Source: a bacterium
GTDB lineage: Bacteria > SZUA-182 > SZUA-191 > JAJRXT01
Direction: 5' to 3'
Length of the DNA: 23,918 nucleotides
NCBI GenBank assembly: GCA_024277605.1
Contig: JAJRUU010000243.1
Location: forward strand, 1 to 23,918
Below the pieces are notes generated by a model, which worked only from the letters and a program-made list of their open reading frames with translations, was not told the origin of the DNA and did no database searches. Of the stretch, positions 1 through 7,213 are shown piece after piece. A program made the position numbers and the translations under genes. Numbering within the stretch: position 1 is the first letter of the stretch; each line of letters starts with the position of its first letter.

Positions 1-149
1 ACAGCAAAACCACATCTGCCTGATAATATTAACTTTGTCAGCTTCCACACAATAATTTTCAGGCAAGCAAAGTTATCATGGACGTTGGATTTAGACTCTT
101 TTTGATAATAAGTCCAGGCCATGCCTGGTCTGGCAAATCATATATAAAC

Positions 150-217
150 TTATGAATAGATCGGGTCTCACAAGGGGTGTCTTGCAAACCCAGCCTGAAT
201 TTATGAATAGGTCGGGT
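150..217 (+). repeat. Direct repeat in the pheT upstream region
   Basis: Two near-identical 17-mers lie upstream of pheT: TTATGAATAGATCGGGT at 150-166 and TTATGAATAGGTCGGGT at 201-217. They match at 16 of 17 bases and start 51 bp apart. A perfect 6-bp hairpin (CCAGGC-CAT-GCCTGG, 114-128) sits further upstream but has no T tract, so it is not a convincing terminator. No T-box core motif, leader peptide or pheS end could be recognised in 1-246. The repeats could be operator-like sites or remnants of a small dispersed repeat; the sequence does not decide. Confidence 0.5.
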
Positions 218-246
218 TAAATAACATATCGGGAGAGGTTAGCATT

Positions 247-2316
247 ATGAAGGTTAGTTACAACTGGTTAGCTGAGTGGGTTAAGTTGGCTAGCTCGCCG
301 CAGGAGTTGGCCGATACGCTTACTATGGCCGGCTTGGAGATAGAGGTAGTCAAATCCATTTCTCAAGATGGCGTAGAGGATACTATATTAGATGTAGCGA
401 TTACCGCCAACCGTGGGGATTGTCTGGGTATGCTGGGTATGGCCCGCGAGGTGGGTCTGCTAACTGAATCCACCGTGAAATTGCCCCAGGTTTCGCTTAG
501 CGAAACCGGCCCCGATATTGCGGAGTCGTTCAAGGTGACCATAGAAGACCCTGCTGCCTGTCCCCGCTATACCGCTCGCCTGCTGCGTAATGTAAAAATA
601 GGCCCCTCCCCCCAATGGCTGGTGTATAGGCTAGCCGCTTTAGGCCTGCGCTCTATCAATAACGTGGTGGACGTCACCAATTATGTATTGCTGGAATGGG
701 GGCAGCCGCTGCATGCTTTTGATCTTGACCGTCTTTCAGAAAACAGCATAATCGTGCGCCGGGCTAAAAGCAATGAATCGTTTACCACCTTAGACGGGGA
801 AACCCGGAAGCTTGATGCTGATATGCTGCTTATTACAGATAGCGAAAAAGCGGTGGCTTTAGCCGGGGTTATGGGGGGAGAAAACACCGAGGTCGCCGCT
901 GGCACCCAAAATATCTTACTGGAATGCGCTTATTTTAACCCCAGCAGCATTCGCCAGACATCACGTCGGCTGGGATTGGGCACCGATTCTTCATACCGCT
1001 TCGAGCGGGGAGTGGACGTATCCGCCCTGCCCCAGGCCATCGACCGGGCGGCGCAGTTAATACAGCGATTAGCCGGTGGTGAAATAGCTCAAGGCATGCT
1101 CGATTAATACCCAAACCCGATAGCTAATGCCCAAGTCAAACTTAGATTCAAGCGGGTAAACCGGGTCTTAGGAACCAACCTTTCATCATCACAGATTATC
1201 GATATCATACACCGGTTGGAATTAAAGGCAGTACAACAACAAGAGTATAGCCTTACACTTGAGATACCCAGCTATCGCTCTGATATCAGCCGAGAGATTG
1301 ATGTTATCGAGGAGATTGCCCGCATTTACGGCTATCATAATATTGATTCAACGATGCCCAAAGGCTGTAGCGCTAATAACCCGATTGATCAATTACCTAA
1401 GTCAGAAGATAGCGCCCGGAACATCTTGATAGGCTGTGGTTTCTGGGAAGTCATTAATTTTAGCTTTACAAATCACAAGCTTTATTATAAACTGGATTTG
1501 TGCGATAAGGGGCTGAAGTTAAAAAACCCCTTAAGTCAAGAGCAGCAATTGCTGCGTACCAGTCTGCTGCCCAGTTTGCTGGAAAACGTGAGAACAAACA
1601 GCAAATATCAGCAGCATGATGTTTGTATGTTTGAGCTAAGTTCAGTATATGAATCAGTTGAAGATGGTCCCCTGGGGGATAAACCACCGGCAGAGCGGCG
1701 GTTAATTGCAGGGGCCATGACTGGTAAGCGCCGGAATTCTTTCTGGGGTGAATGCGCACTCGAGGTTGGTTTTTACGATCTTAAAGGGGTGGTGGAAACC
1801 CTGCTGGCTGGTTTTGGCATAAAGGATGTGCGCTTTTCAGCTCACCAGATCCCGTTCTTGCAAACCGGGGTTCGGGTGGAAGTGGCTGGAGAATATGTAG
1901 GCTTTCTCGGACAATTGAATAAAGACATCGGGACTGAGTTAGATTTAGAGCAAGCGGTGTTTTTGTTTGAATTGGATTTCATGGACTTGGTCAAACATAA
2001 GCCCGCTAAAAAGGTCTTCATACCTCTTTGCCGTTACCCAGCTATTGTACGAGATATGGCAATAGTAATTTCCAATGAAGTTGCTGCCCAACAAGTCGAA
2101 TGTATCATGTGGGAGAGCCGCCAGCCATACTTAAAAGAAATCCGGTTGTTTGATGTATACCGGGGGGATCAGCTGAGTGATGGATATAAAAGCTTGGCCT
2201 TCTCGCTTTGTTATCAATCTGATGACAGGACATTGACTGAAGAAGAAGTGAATAACAGCTGGGAACAGGTAGTAGAGGAATTGCGGCAGAAGATAGACGC
2301 TACATTGAGGAGTTGA
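247..2316 (+). CDS. pheT: Phenylalanyl-tRNA synthetase beta subunit, interrupted by an in-frame TAA
   Basis: PheT forms the cytoplasmic alpha2-beta2 enzyme that charges tRNA-Phe. The first part (247-1107, 286 codons) has the N-terminal B1 start (MKVSYNWLAEWV), the ITANRGDCL segment and the B3/B4 domain (INNVVDVTNYV, QPLHAFDLD, RFERGVD). After TAA at 1105-1107 the same frame continues with PheT-like sequence (YPNPIANAQVKLRFKRVNRV), the B5 domain (EIPSYRSDISREIDVIEEIA), the catalytic-like core, and a C-terminal FDX-ACB domain (CRYPAIVRDMAIVI). The total is about 689 residues, shorter than the usual 790-800. The reason is that sequence passes directly from LEIEVVKSI to the B1 continuation, with no EMAP/OB tRNA-binding insertion. 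The ATG start has the purine-rich GGGAGAGG about 8 nt upstream. The downstream part has no convincing start or ribosome site of its own. A point nonsense mutation, a sequence error or suppression would all fit. Family identity is certain; functionality is not. Confidence 0.9.
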
Positions 2317-2318
2317 TC

Positions 2319-2618
2319 TTGTCTGAACAAAACATCGCCATAGAAAAGTGGAACATACTGGAAGAGCGTATAACCCGGTTGGTAGACTCTGCAAAAAGTT
2401 TAAAAGATAAAAACTCGCAATTGTCTCATGAGCTGAATCAGCGAGAGCAGGAATTGCGGGAGAAGATCGAACTGCTTGATCAATTGCAGCAACAGAATCA
2501 GGAGTTTGCCCAAGTGAAGGATGAACATGACCGCTTCCGGCAGGAACGAGATGAAGTTTGTCGGCGGCTGGAGGGCATGCTGAGTCAACTCGAGCAGGTT
2601 CATATCGAAACTGCTTGA
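2319..2618 (+). CDS. ZapB-like coiled-coil cell-division protein
   Basis: A 99-aa, highly charged protein with Leu/Ile at heptad-like spacing and no membrane segment or signal. It is predicted to be one nearly continuous coiled coil from about residue 5 to 95. I chose TTG at 2319 because GAGGAG (2307-2312) lies 6 nt upstream. The in-frame TTG at 2313 would abut that site. The gene begins 2 nt after the pheT stop, so the two are probably cotranscribed. Small coiled-coil proteins of this kind directly before zapA are commonly annotated as ZapB-like and would bind ZapA at the FtsZ ring. That role is inferred from position and coiled-coil character; sequence similarity among such proteins is weak. 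Confidence 0.65.
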   Translation: MSEQNIAIEKWNILEERITRLVDSAKSLKDKNSQLSHELNQREQELREKIELLDQLQQQNQEFAQVKDEHDRFRQERDEVCRRLEGMLSQLEQVHIETA

Positions 2619-2738
2619 TTCTATATATATACATAGGGAGGAGGACTTTTAACTTTCACTCGTTGGGATTATTGGAGCGGAATCAGGATAGCAGGATAGG
2701 CCATCTTCAATGCTTCGACTTAGGGGATAAGCCAGAGG

Positions 2739-3020
2739 TTGAAAAAAAAACTGGAAGTTGAGATATTTGGAAAACGCTATACGGTTAGAAGCGATTTAGG
2801 CTCTCACGACATTCTCAGGATAGCCAGATACGTTGATGATAAGATGCAGGGGGTAAAGGAAAACACATCTATTGTTTCAACTTCTGCTATAGCTGTTTTA
2901 GCAGCCCTGAATATTACCGAAGAGTTTTTTCAGCTTCGCCTTCAGAAAGAAGCCATAGAAGATGTAGTTGAACAAAGGAGTTCCAAGTTAATCGAGCTAT
3001 TAGAGGAAGGCATAAATTAA
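2739..3020 (+). CDS. zapA: Cell division protein ZapA
   Basis: A 93-aa protein matching the small ZapA family, which cross-links FtsZ filaments in the cytoplasm. The N-terminus KLEVEIFGKRYTVRSD is the characteristic beta hairpin. It is followed by ILRIARYVDDKMQ and the helix STSAIAVLAALNITEEFFQL, then a C-terminal coiled coil rich in Glu/Lys. The only plausible start is TTG at 2739, directly preceded by AGAGG with almost no spacer, so initiation may be weak. An A9 run (2742-2750) follows. A 6-bp hairpin (AACTGA/TCAGTT, 3019-3037) overlaps the stop codon and could end the upstream transcript. The following structured RNA and 5-FCL gene match the conserved zapA - 6S RNA - 5-FCL neighbourhood. 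Confidence 0.85.
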   Translation: MKKKLEVEIFGKRYTVRSDLGSHDILRIARYVDDKMQGVKENTSIVSTSAIAVLAALNITEEFFQLRLQKEAIEDVVEQRSSKLIELLEEGIN

Positions 3021-3137
3021 CTGAATAAATATCAGTTAATTATTTACAGCGTATTTCATTTATGGTTTATGATGCTGATTGTAGTGCTAAACAAAGTCGC
3101 AATTAAACCTGAATAGACCTTTCATGGGAAAGAAAAA

Positions 3138-3350
3138 AAGCTTAAATAGCCTGTCTGGCAGCAAGGACACAAGGTAGGACCCCTGCCATGTTGGTGATGT
3201 AGTGAGTTATTTTGTTCCAACACAAATAGAAAGGGTGTCTGACTTTGGATGTAGCAGTCATGCCTCAAAGAAGTAAGCCCTTTGGGCGATTGAGGACTTC
3301 TAACACATCCAGGAGGATGCCTGCCTGAATAAAATCAGGTTCAAAAGCTT
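3138..3350 (+). ncRNA. ssrS: Candidate 6S RNA
   Basis: The gap between zapA and the 5-FCL gene holds no ORF but folds as a long rod. Nested complementary arms are AAGCTT 3138-3143 with 3345-3350, CCTG 3150-3153 with CAGG 3336-3339, GGCAG 3157-3161 with CTGCC 3321-3325, TGGATGT 3246-3252 with ACATCCA 3305-3311, and CCTCAA 3263-3268 with TTGAGG 3290-3295. A side hairpin (TGTTGG...CCAACA) branches near the middle. The size (about 213 nt) and an open internal loop inside the rod agree with 6S RNA, which binds sigma70 RNA polymerase as a promoter mimic. The gene order is the classical 6S location. Ends are approximate. A T-rich stretch after 3370 may hold the terminator. Position and fold support the call; I could not run a covariance model. 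Confidence 0.6.
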
Positions 3351-3532
3351 CTACACACCGCATAGGGTGGGGGTTTTACTTTTTCTTTCCCCAAAGCTTA
3401 CAGCTCTAACAAAAGAAGTCCGCTGGTTTGTATTCTATCCTGTAGGGAAATAAAGGGCGTAATTCTTACGTTCCTTCCTGTATTGTCCTGTCCGCACATC
3501 TATTGATTCCGCATTACTTTTACTAATTCTAA

Positions 3533-4150
3533 ATGTCCGTGGCAACAAAAGTTGTTGTTCAAAGGGAAAAGAACCTCATCAGGCAACGCATGATTGGGTT
3601 GCGGAATGAGCTTTCACCCCAAGAGCTAAGAGATAAAAGCATACTTATCAGGCATAATCTGTTTGGAATAAAACAGTTCAAACAGGCAATGACAGTAATG
3701 TTTTATCTCTCCTTTAGGAATGAAGTACAGACCCCGCTCATGGTACGGCAAGCGTTACATGAAGGAAAAAGGGTTGGGGTGCCGGTAGTATGTAACAACA
3801 CAAAGCAGCTATTGATCAGTGAGCTGCATGATCTGGATAACGAACTACGGCCGGGCAGCTTTGGCATTTTAGAGCCCAAACCACAGTTTGTCCGCCCCAT
3901 GGAGTTATCCCAAATAGAGCTGGTAATTCTACCAGGGGTGGCGTTTGATGAGCTAGGTCATCGGTTAGGATACGGCGGAGGATACTATGATAAGCTACTT
4001 GAACAGGCCGATAACCAGCTATTGTTTGGTTTAGCATATGAGTCTCAAGTGGTATCAGCGTTACCCACATTGCCGCACGATGTTAAAGTAAATATGCTGG
4101 TAACCGAACAACGGCTCATCCATTGCTCTGATTATAAATTTAAGTCATGA
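3533..4150 (+). CDS. fau: 5-formyltetrahydrofolate cyclo-ligase
   Basis: A 205-aa cytoplasmic enzyme (also known as YgfA or MTHFS) that uses ATP to convert 5-formyl-THF to 5,10-methenyl-THF, returning the storage folate to one-carbon metabolism. The diagnostic nucleotide/folate loop GHRLGYGGGYYDKLL is present near the C-terminus. The N-terminal RQRMIGLRNELSPQEL helix, FYLSFRNEVQT and the ELVILPGVAFD strand are typical, and the length is normal. The ATG at 3533 has no clear Shine-Dalgarno sequence. An in-frame GTG two codons later is an alternative. It lies downstream of the putative 6S RNA, an arrangement conserved in many Proteobacteria, and is closely followed by rny (16 nt), suggesting coexpression. 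Confidence 0.9.
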   Translation: MSVATKVVVQREKNLIRQRMIGLRNELSPQELRDKSILIRHNLFGIKQFKQAMTVMFYLSFRNEVQTPLMVRQALHEGKRVGVPVVCNNTKQLLISELHDLDNELRPGSFGILEPKPQFVRPMELSQIELVILPGVAFDELGHRLGYGGGYYDKLLEQADNQLLFGLAYESQVVSALPTLPHDVKVNMLVTEQRLIHCSDYKFKS

Positions 4151-4166
4151 ACTCCTTAGAAAGGGG

Positions 4167-5741
4167 GTGGCCAATATTAACAGCGGGATTTTATATTTTA
4201 TACTGTTACTTTTCGTAAGTGTAGTATGCCTATATATCGGTTATTTAATCAGAAAACGCCTGGCAGAAAGCAAGCTTATTAATGCTGAAGGATTGGCGCA
4301 GAAGATTTTGGCTGAAGCAGAGAAAGAGGCCGAAAACAAACTCCGCGAGGTGGTACTGGAGGCAAAAGATGCCCTATACCAGAATCGAGCGGATTTTGAA
4401 AAAGAAACCCATGATCGACGTCAGGAACTTCAGAACTTAGAAAAGCGGCTATTGTCCAGGGAGGAAAATTTAGAACGCCGCCTGGATTTATTAGAAGATA
4501 AAGAAAACAAGATAGTCTCGCGGGATAAACAGCTTACCCAACGAGAAAATGCCATTCAGGAAAATGAGGCTAAGTATGCACATCTCATCGAAGAAGAGAA
4601 ACTGCAACTGGAGAAAATCTCCGGTATGAGTTCCGACGATGCTTGCAAGTTATTGATCTCCGAACTTGAGAGCAAAGCCCAACATGACGCAGCTAAGCTG
4701 ATAAAACAGATTGAAGAAGAAGCCAAAGAAAAAGCCGATAGAAAAGCCAAGGAGATTATCAGCTTAGCAATTCAAAGGTGTGCCAGTGATTATGTAGTGG
4801 AACATACCGTATCGGTAGTTGATCTCCCTAACAATGAAATGAAGGGCCGCATAATTGGCCGGGAAGGACGAAATATTCGGGCGCTGGAGATGGCTACCGG
4901 GGTAGACCTCATTATTGATGATACTCCCGAAGCGGTTATATTATCGGTATTCGATCCTGTTAGAAGGGCTATTGCCAAAAAGGCGCTGGAAAAGTTAATT
5001 CAAGATGGCAGGATTCATCCGGCTCGTATAGAAGAGGTGGTGGCTAAAAGCAAAAAGGAAATAGAAACCGGTATTAGAGAATCGGGAGAACAGGCTGCAT
5101 TTGATTTGGGAGTACATGGATTACATCATGAAGTGATAAGATTGATCGGTCGGCTGAAATATCGTACTAGTTATGCCCAAAACGTACTGCAACATTCCAA
5201 GGAGGTAGCTTATATTACCGGAATCATGGCTGCCGAACTGGGTGTCGATGTTAAGCAAGCCAAACGGGCTGGATTGCTCCACGATATAGGCAAGGCGGTT
5301 GACCATGATATTGAGGGAACTCATGCCCAAATTGGCGCTGATCTTGCTAAAAAATATAATGAGTCCCCGATTATCATAAATGCTATCGCCGCTCATCATG
5401 AAACTGAAGAGGTAGAAAGCATTATTGCGTTTTTAGTTCAAGCAGCCGACGCTCTGTCCGCAGCACGCCCGGGGGCCAGGCGGGAAAGTCTGGACTCCTA
5501 TGTAAAGCGCTTGGAACAGCTGGAGGATATCGCTAAATCATTTCCAGGGGTGGAAAACACGTATGCCTTACAAGCCGGCAGAGAATTACGAATTTTGGTA
5601 GAACAGAATAAAGTCTCTGATATAAATGCGGCAAATATTGCTCGGGAAATTGCCGCCAAGATTCAAAGTGACGTAAAATATCCCGGCCAGATCAAGGTTA
5701 CTGTAATAAGAGAAACCCGCTGTGTAGAATACGCTAAGTAA
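4167..5741 (+). CDS. rny: Ribonuclease Y
   Basis: A membrane-anchored endoribonuclease that starts mRNA turnover. Its 524-aa length is typical. The order is an N-terminal transmembrane segment (about residues 8-27), a long charged coiled coil (about 30-200), a KH RNA-binding domain with the GRIIGREGRNIRALE signature (from residue 227), and an HD phosphohydrolase domain with catalytic HD at 372-373 (LLHDIGKAVDHD) and a downstream AAHH. The C-terminal region (LRILVEQNKVSDINA...REI) is also canonical. Translation starts at GTG 4167 inside AAAGGGGGTG, so the purine-rich ribosome site sits very close. The next gene, ymdB, is often a neighbour of rny and lies 67 bp downstream. Confidence 0.97.
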   Translation: MANINSGILYFILLLFVSVVCLYIGYLIRKRLAESKLINAEGLAQKILAEAEKEAENKLREVVLEAKDALYQNRADFEKETHDRRQELQNLEKRLLSREENLERRLDLLEDKENKIVSRDKQLTQRENAIQENEAKYAHLIEEEKLQLEKISGMSSDDACKLLISELESKAQHDAAKLIKQIEEEAKEKADRKAKEIISLAIQRCASDYVVEHTVSVVDLPNNEMKGRIIGREGRNIRALEMATGVDLIIDDTPEAVILSVFDPVRRAIAKKALEKLIQDGRIHPARIEEVVAKSKKEIETGIRESGEQAAFDLGVHGLHHEVIRLIGRLKYRTSYAQNVLQHSKEVAYITGIMAAELGVDVKQAKRAGLLHDIGKAVDHDIEGTHAQIGADLAKKYNESPIIINAIAAHHETEEVESIIAFLVQAADALSAARPGARRESLDSYVKRLEQLEDIAKSFPGVENTYALQAGRELRILVEQNKVSDINAANIAREIAAKIQSDVKYPGQIKVTVIRETRCVEYAK

Positions 5742-5808
5742 TCTGCCGACAGAATGAAAAAGCCGGTATTACTCATAACCATATCTATTTCAGTATAAGT
5801 GAGTTTGG

Positions 5809-6593
5809 GTGAATATTTTTTTTATTGGAGATATTATAGGCAAGTGCGGCCGGCAACTGATACTTGAACACTTGCCGAACCTGATAAATCAATATCGAAT
5901 TGATTTATGTATTGCTAATGTGGAAAATGTCGCCGGGGGGCTTGGCGTTACTCCGACTATTGCCCGCCAGCTATTGGATTCCGGTATCCAGGTGTTAACT
6001 TCAGGCAACCATATTTGGGACAAGCGGGAAGTAACGGACTATATTAACACGGAGAGTAGATTATTGCGCCCGGCTAATTATCCACCGGGTACCCCTGGTA
6101 AGGGAAGTACCCTCATAGAACTGCCTTCAGGGGATAAGGTGGGTGTCATAAATTTAGCTGGGCGAGTGTTTATGCAGAGCTTGGATTGCCCCTTTAGGGT
6201 CGTCATGGCCGAGATTGAAAGCCTGATGCCTCAAGCCTCAGTCATTATAGTAGATTTCCACGCTGAGGCTACTTCGGAGAAGGTGGCTATGGGGTGGTAT
6301 CTGGATGGAAAAGTAAGCGCAGTTATCGGCACGCATACCCACATACCCACCGCTGATGAGCGCATACTTCCTCAAGGAACCGCCTACATCACCGATGTCG
6401 GCATGACCGGCCCCTTTGACTCGGTAATTGGCGTAAAAAAGAGTTGGTGCTCAAACGGTTCCTTTATCAACTTCCAGTACGTTTTGAGGCCGCCAAGAAT
6501 GATCCTCGTCTGTGTGGAGTGTTTTTCGAAGTTGATGCAAAAACCAGCCGGGCTCTGTCGCTAAAACGCATTCAAATTAAATCCCAGAAATGA
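5809..6593 (+). CDS. ymdB: YmdB-family metallophosphoesterase, reading frame broken near the C-terminus
   Basis: Members of this family (TIGR00282) are dimetal phosphodiesterases, some of which hydrolyse 2',3'-cAMP, and are often adjacent to rny. Metal-binding motifs are visible: FIGDIIGKCGR at the N-terminus, NVENVAGG, SGNHIWDK, VDFHAEATSEK and GTHTHIPTAD. In the zero frame the protein ends at 6564 with an unrelated tail (SWCSNGSFINFQYV...). Shifting to the -1 frame at 6441 gives a family-like end (PVRFEAAKNDPRLCGVFFEV) and stops at TGA 6591-6593, for about 261 aa, the usual length. The switch lies at A AAA AAG (6435-6441). Start is GTG at 5809 with only a weak ribosome site. One lost A in the A-run, a sequence error or programmed -1 frameshifting are all possible. 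Confidence 0.9.
6435..6441 (+). other. A AAA AAG slippery heptamer at the ymdB frame break
   Basis: In the ymdB zero frame the codons are GTA AAA AAG (6433-6441), which places A AAA AAG exactly in the X XXY YYZ register of bacterial -1 frameshift sites. A one-base backward slip makes the next codon GAG and enters the conserved C-terminal frame. A possible downstream stem (GAGTTG, 6441-6446, with CAACTT including a G-T pair) is weak, and no strong upstream Shine-Dalgarno-like stimulator is seen. The match is precise, but a homopolymer length error would look the same. Confidence 0.5.
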
Positions 6594-6640
6594 TGAATGC
6601 CGGTAATTTAGCATCACTGGCAACATATATTAATAAAAAA

Positions 6641-6837
6641 AATGGCTATTGAGTTAACTCCGAAAACATATATCCCGTTGGAAGGGTAGGTCGGCCTTTT
6701 AGGCCGACACTCTATTATGGCGGGCTAAAGCCCACCCTACCCAGGAAGCTGATAAATTTATAATTGTTCAACTAAATGTCGATTCGCCTATAACAAGACC
6801 CGAATTTTTCGGGTTAGGAACGAACTCAATAGCCATT
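6641..6837. repeat. Nested inverted-repeat element 1 (MITE-like)
   Basis: The outer arms are a perfect 15-bp inverted repeat: AATGGCTATTGAGTT (6641-6655) and AACTCAATAGCCATT (6823-6837). Inside lies a second element bounded by GGGTAGG (6684-6690) and CCTACCC (6736-6742), with two hairpins, GTCGGCC/GGCCGAC (6690-6708) and GGGCT-AAAG-CCC. A third hairpin is ACCCGAA-TTT-TTCGGGT (6798-6814). No ORF is present. The layout resembles a short palindromic repeat inserted within a larger one. Mobility is inferred from symmetry only. Confidence 0.7.
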
Positions 6838-6857
6838 ATCAATAAATGCTAAACAAC

Positions 6858-6991
6858 TGAGGTAGTTGCAAAAGTCCTGTTTGGGTAGCCGCAGGCTTTA
6901 GCCTGCGATTTGCAAGTCACATAAAAACAAACGCTTACGCAAACTAAAGTTTGCGGCTACTTTCAATTTTGAGACTTTTGCAACTACCTCA
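6858..6991. repeat. Nested inverted-repeat element 2 (MITE-like)
   Basis: A 134-bp element has perfect 19-bp terminal inverted repeats: TGAGGTAGTTGCAAAAGTC (6858-6876) and its complement (6973-6991). Within it, GTAGCC (6885-6890) pairs with GGCTAC (6955-6960), enclosing two hairpins: CGCAGGC-TTTA-GCCTGCG (6890-6907) and CGCAAAC-TAAA-GTTTGCG (6938-6955). The three nested symmetries fit a non-autonomous MITE with an internal cloverleaf. No coding sequence or clear target-site duplication was identified. Confidence 0.8.
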
Positions 6992-7019
6992 ACTAACTCA
7001 AGATTAATACAAGATGGAG

Positions 7020-7139
7020 TCGTAAAAAGTCTGAAAACCGTCATTTTGTCATTCTGAGCGAAGCGAAGAATCTATTTTTTTCAATATAATACGAGACACT
7101 TCACTATAGTTCAGGGTGAGGTGTGGGGATTTTTTACGA
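7020..7139. repeat. Inverted-repeat element 3 with CATTCTGAGCGAAGCGAAG core
   Basis: Arms TCGTAAAAA (7020-7028) and TTTTTACGA (7131-7139) bracket a segment containing CATTCTGAGCGAAGCGAAG (about 7050-7068). I recognise this core as a widely dispersed short intergenic repeat in unrelated bacteria. It is the third element in tandem between ymdB and xseA. Together the three fill almost all of the 620-bp gene-free stretch 6594-7213, leaving only short flanks and the xseA ribosome site. Confidence 0.6.
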
Positions 7140-7213
7140 AACCATCATCCAAACACCAAAAAAACTATCAACCCTAATATCCGAGTTTATTCAATCAACG
7201 TCTCGGAGGCACA

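Noticed and set aside
1466..1759. Antisense frame inside pheT (97 codons)
   Set aside because: It lies fully opposite a clearly homologous coding region and has no ribosome site or family resemblance.
1216..2316. Second half of pheT as a separate gene from TTG 1216
   Set aside because: The start is not a natural domain start, has no ribosome site, and PheT-like sequence is readable upstream of it back to the TAA.
2131..2634. 167-codon - strand frame opposite the pheT end and the zapB-like gene
   Set aside because: A shadow of low-stop coiled-coil coding sequence; no ribosome site and no recognisable protein.
3019..3037. AACTGA/TCAGTT hairpin at the zapA stop as a terminator
   Set aside because: AT-rich 6-bp stem without a clear T tract; mentioned in the zapA entry but not strong enough as a separate feature.
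6594..7213. CRISPR array in the repeat-rich gap
   Set aside because: The repeats are single palindromic elements of different sequence, not regularly spaced identical direct repeats with spacers.
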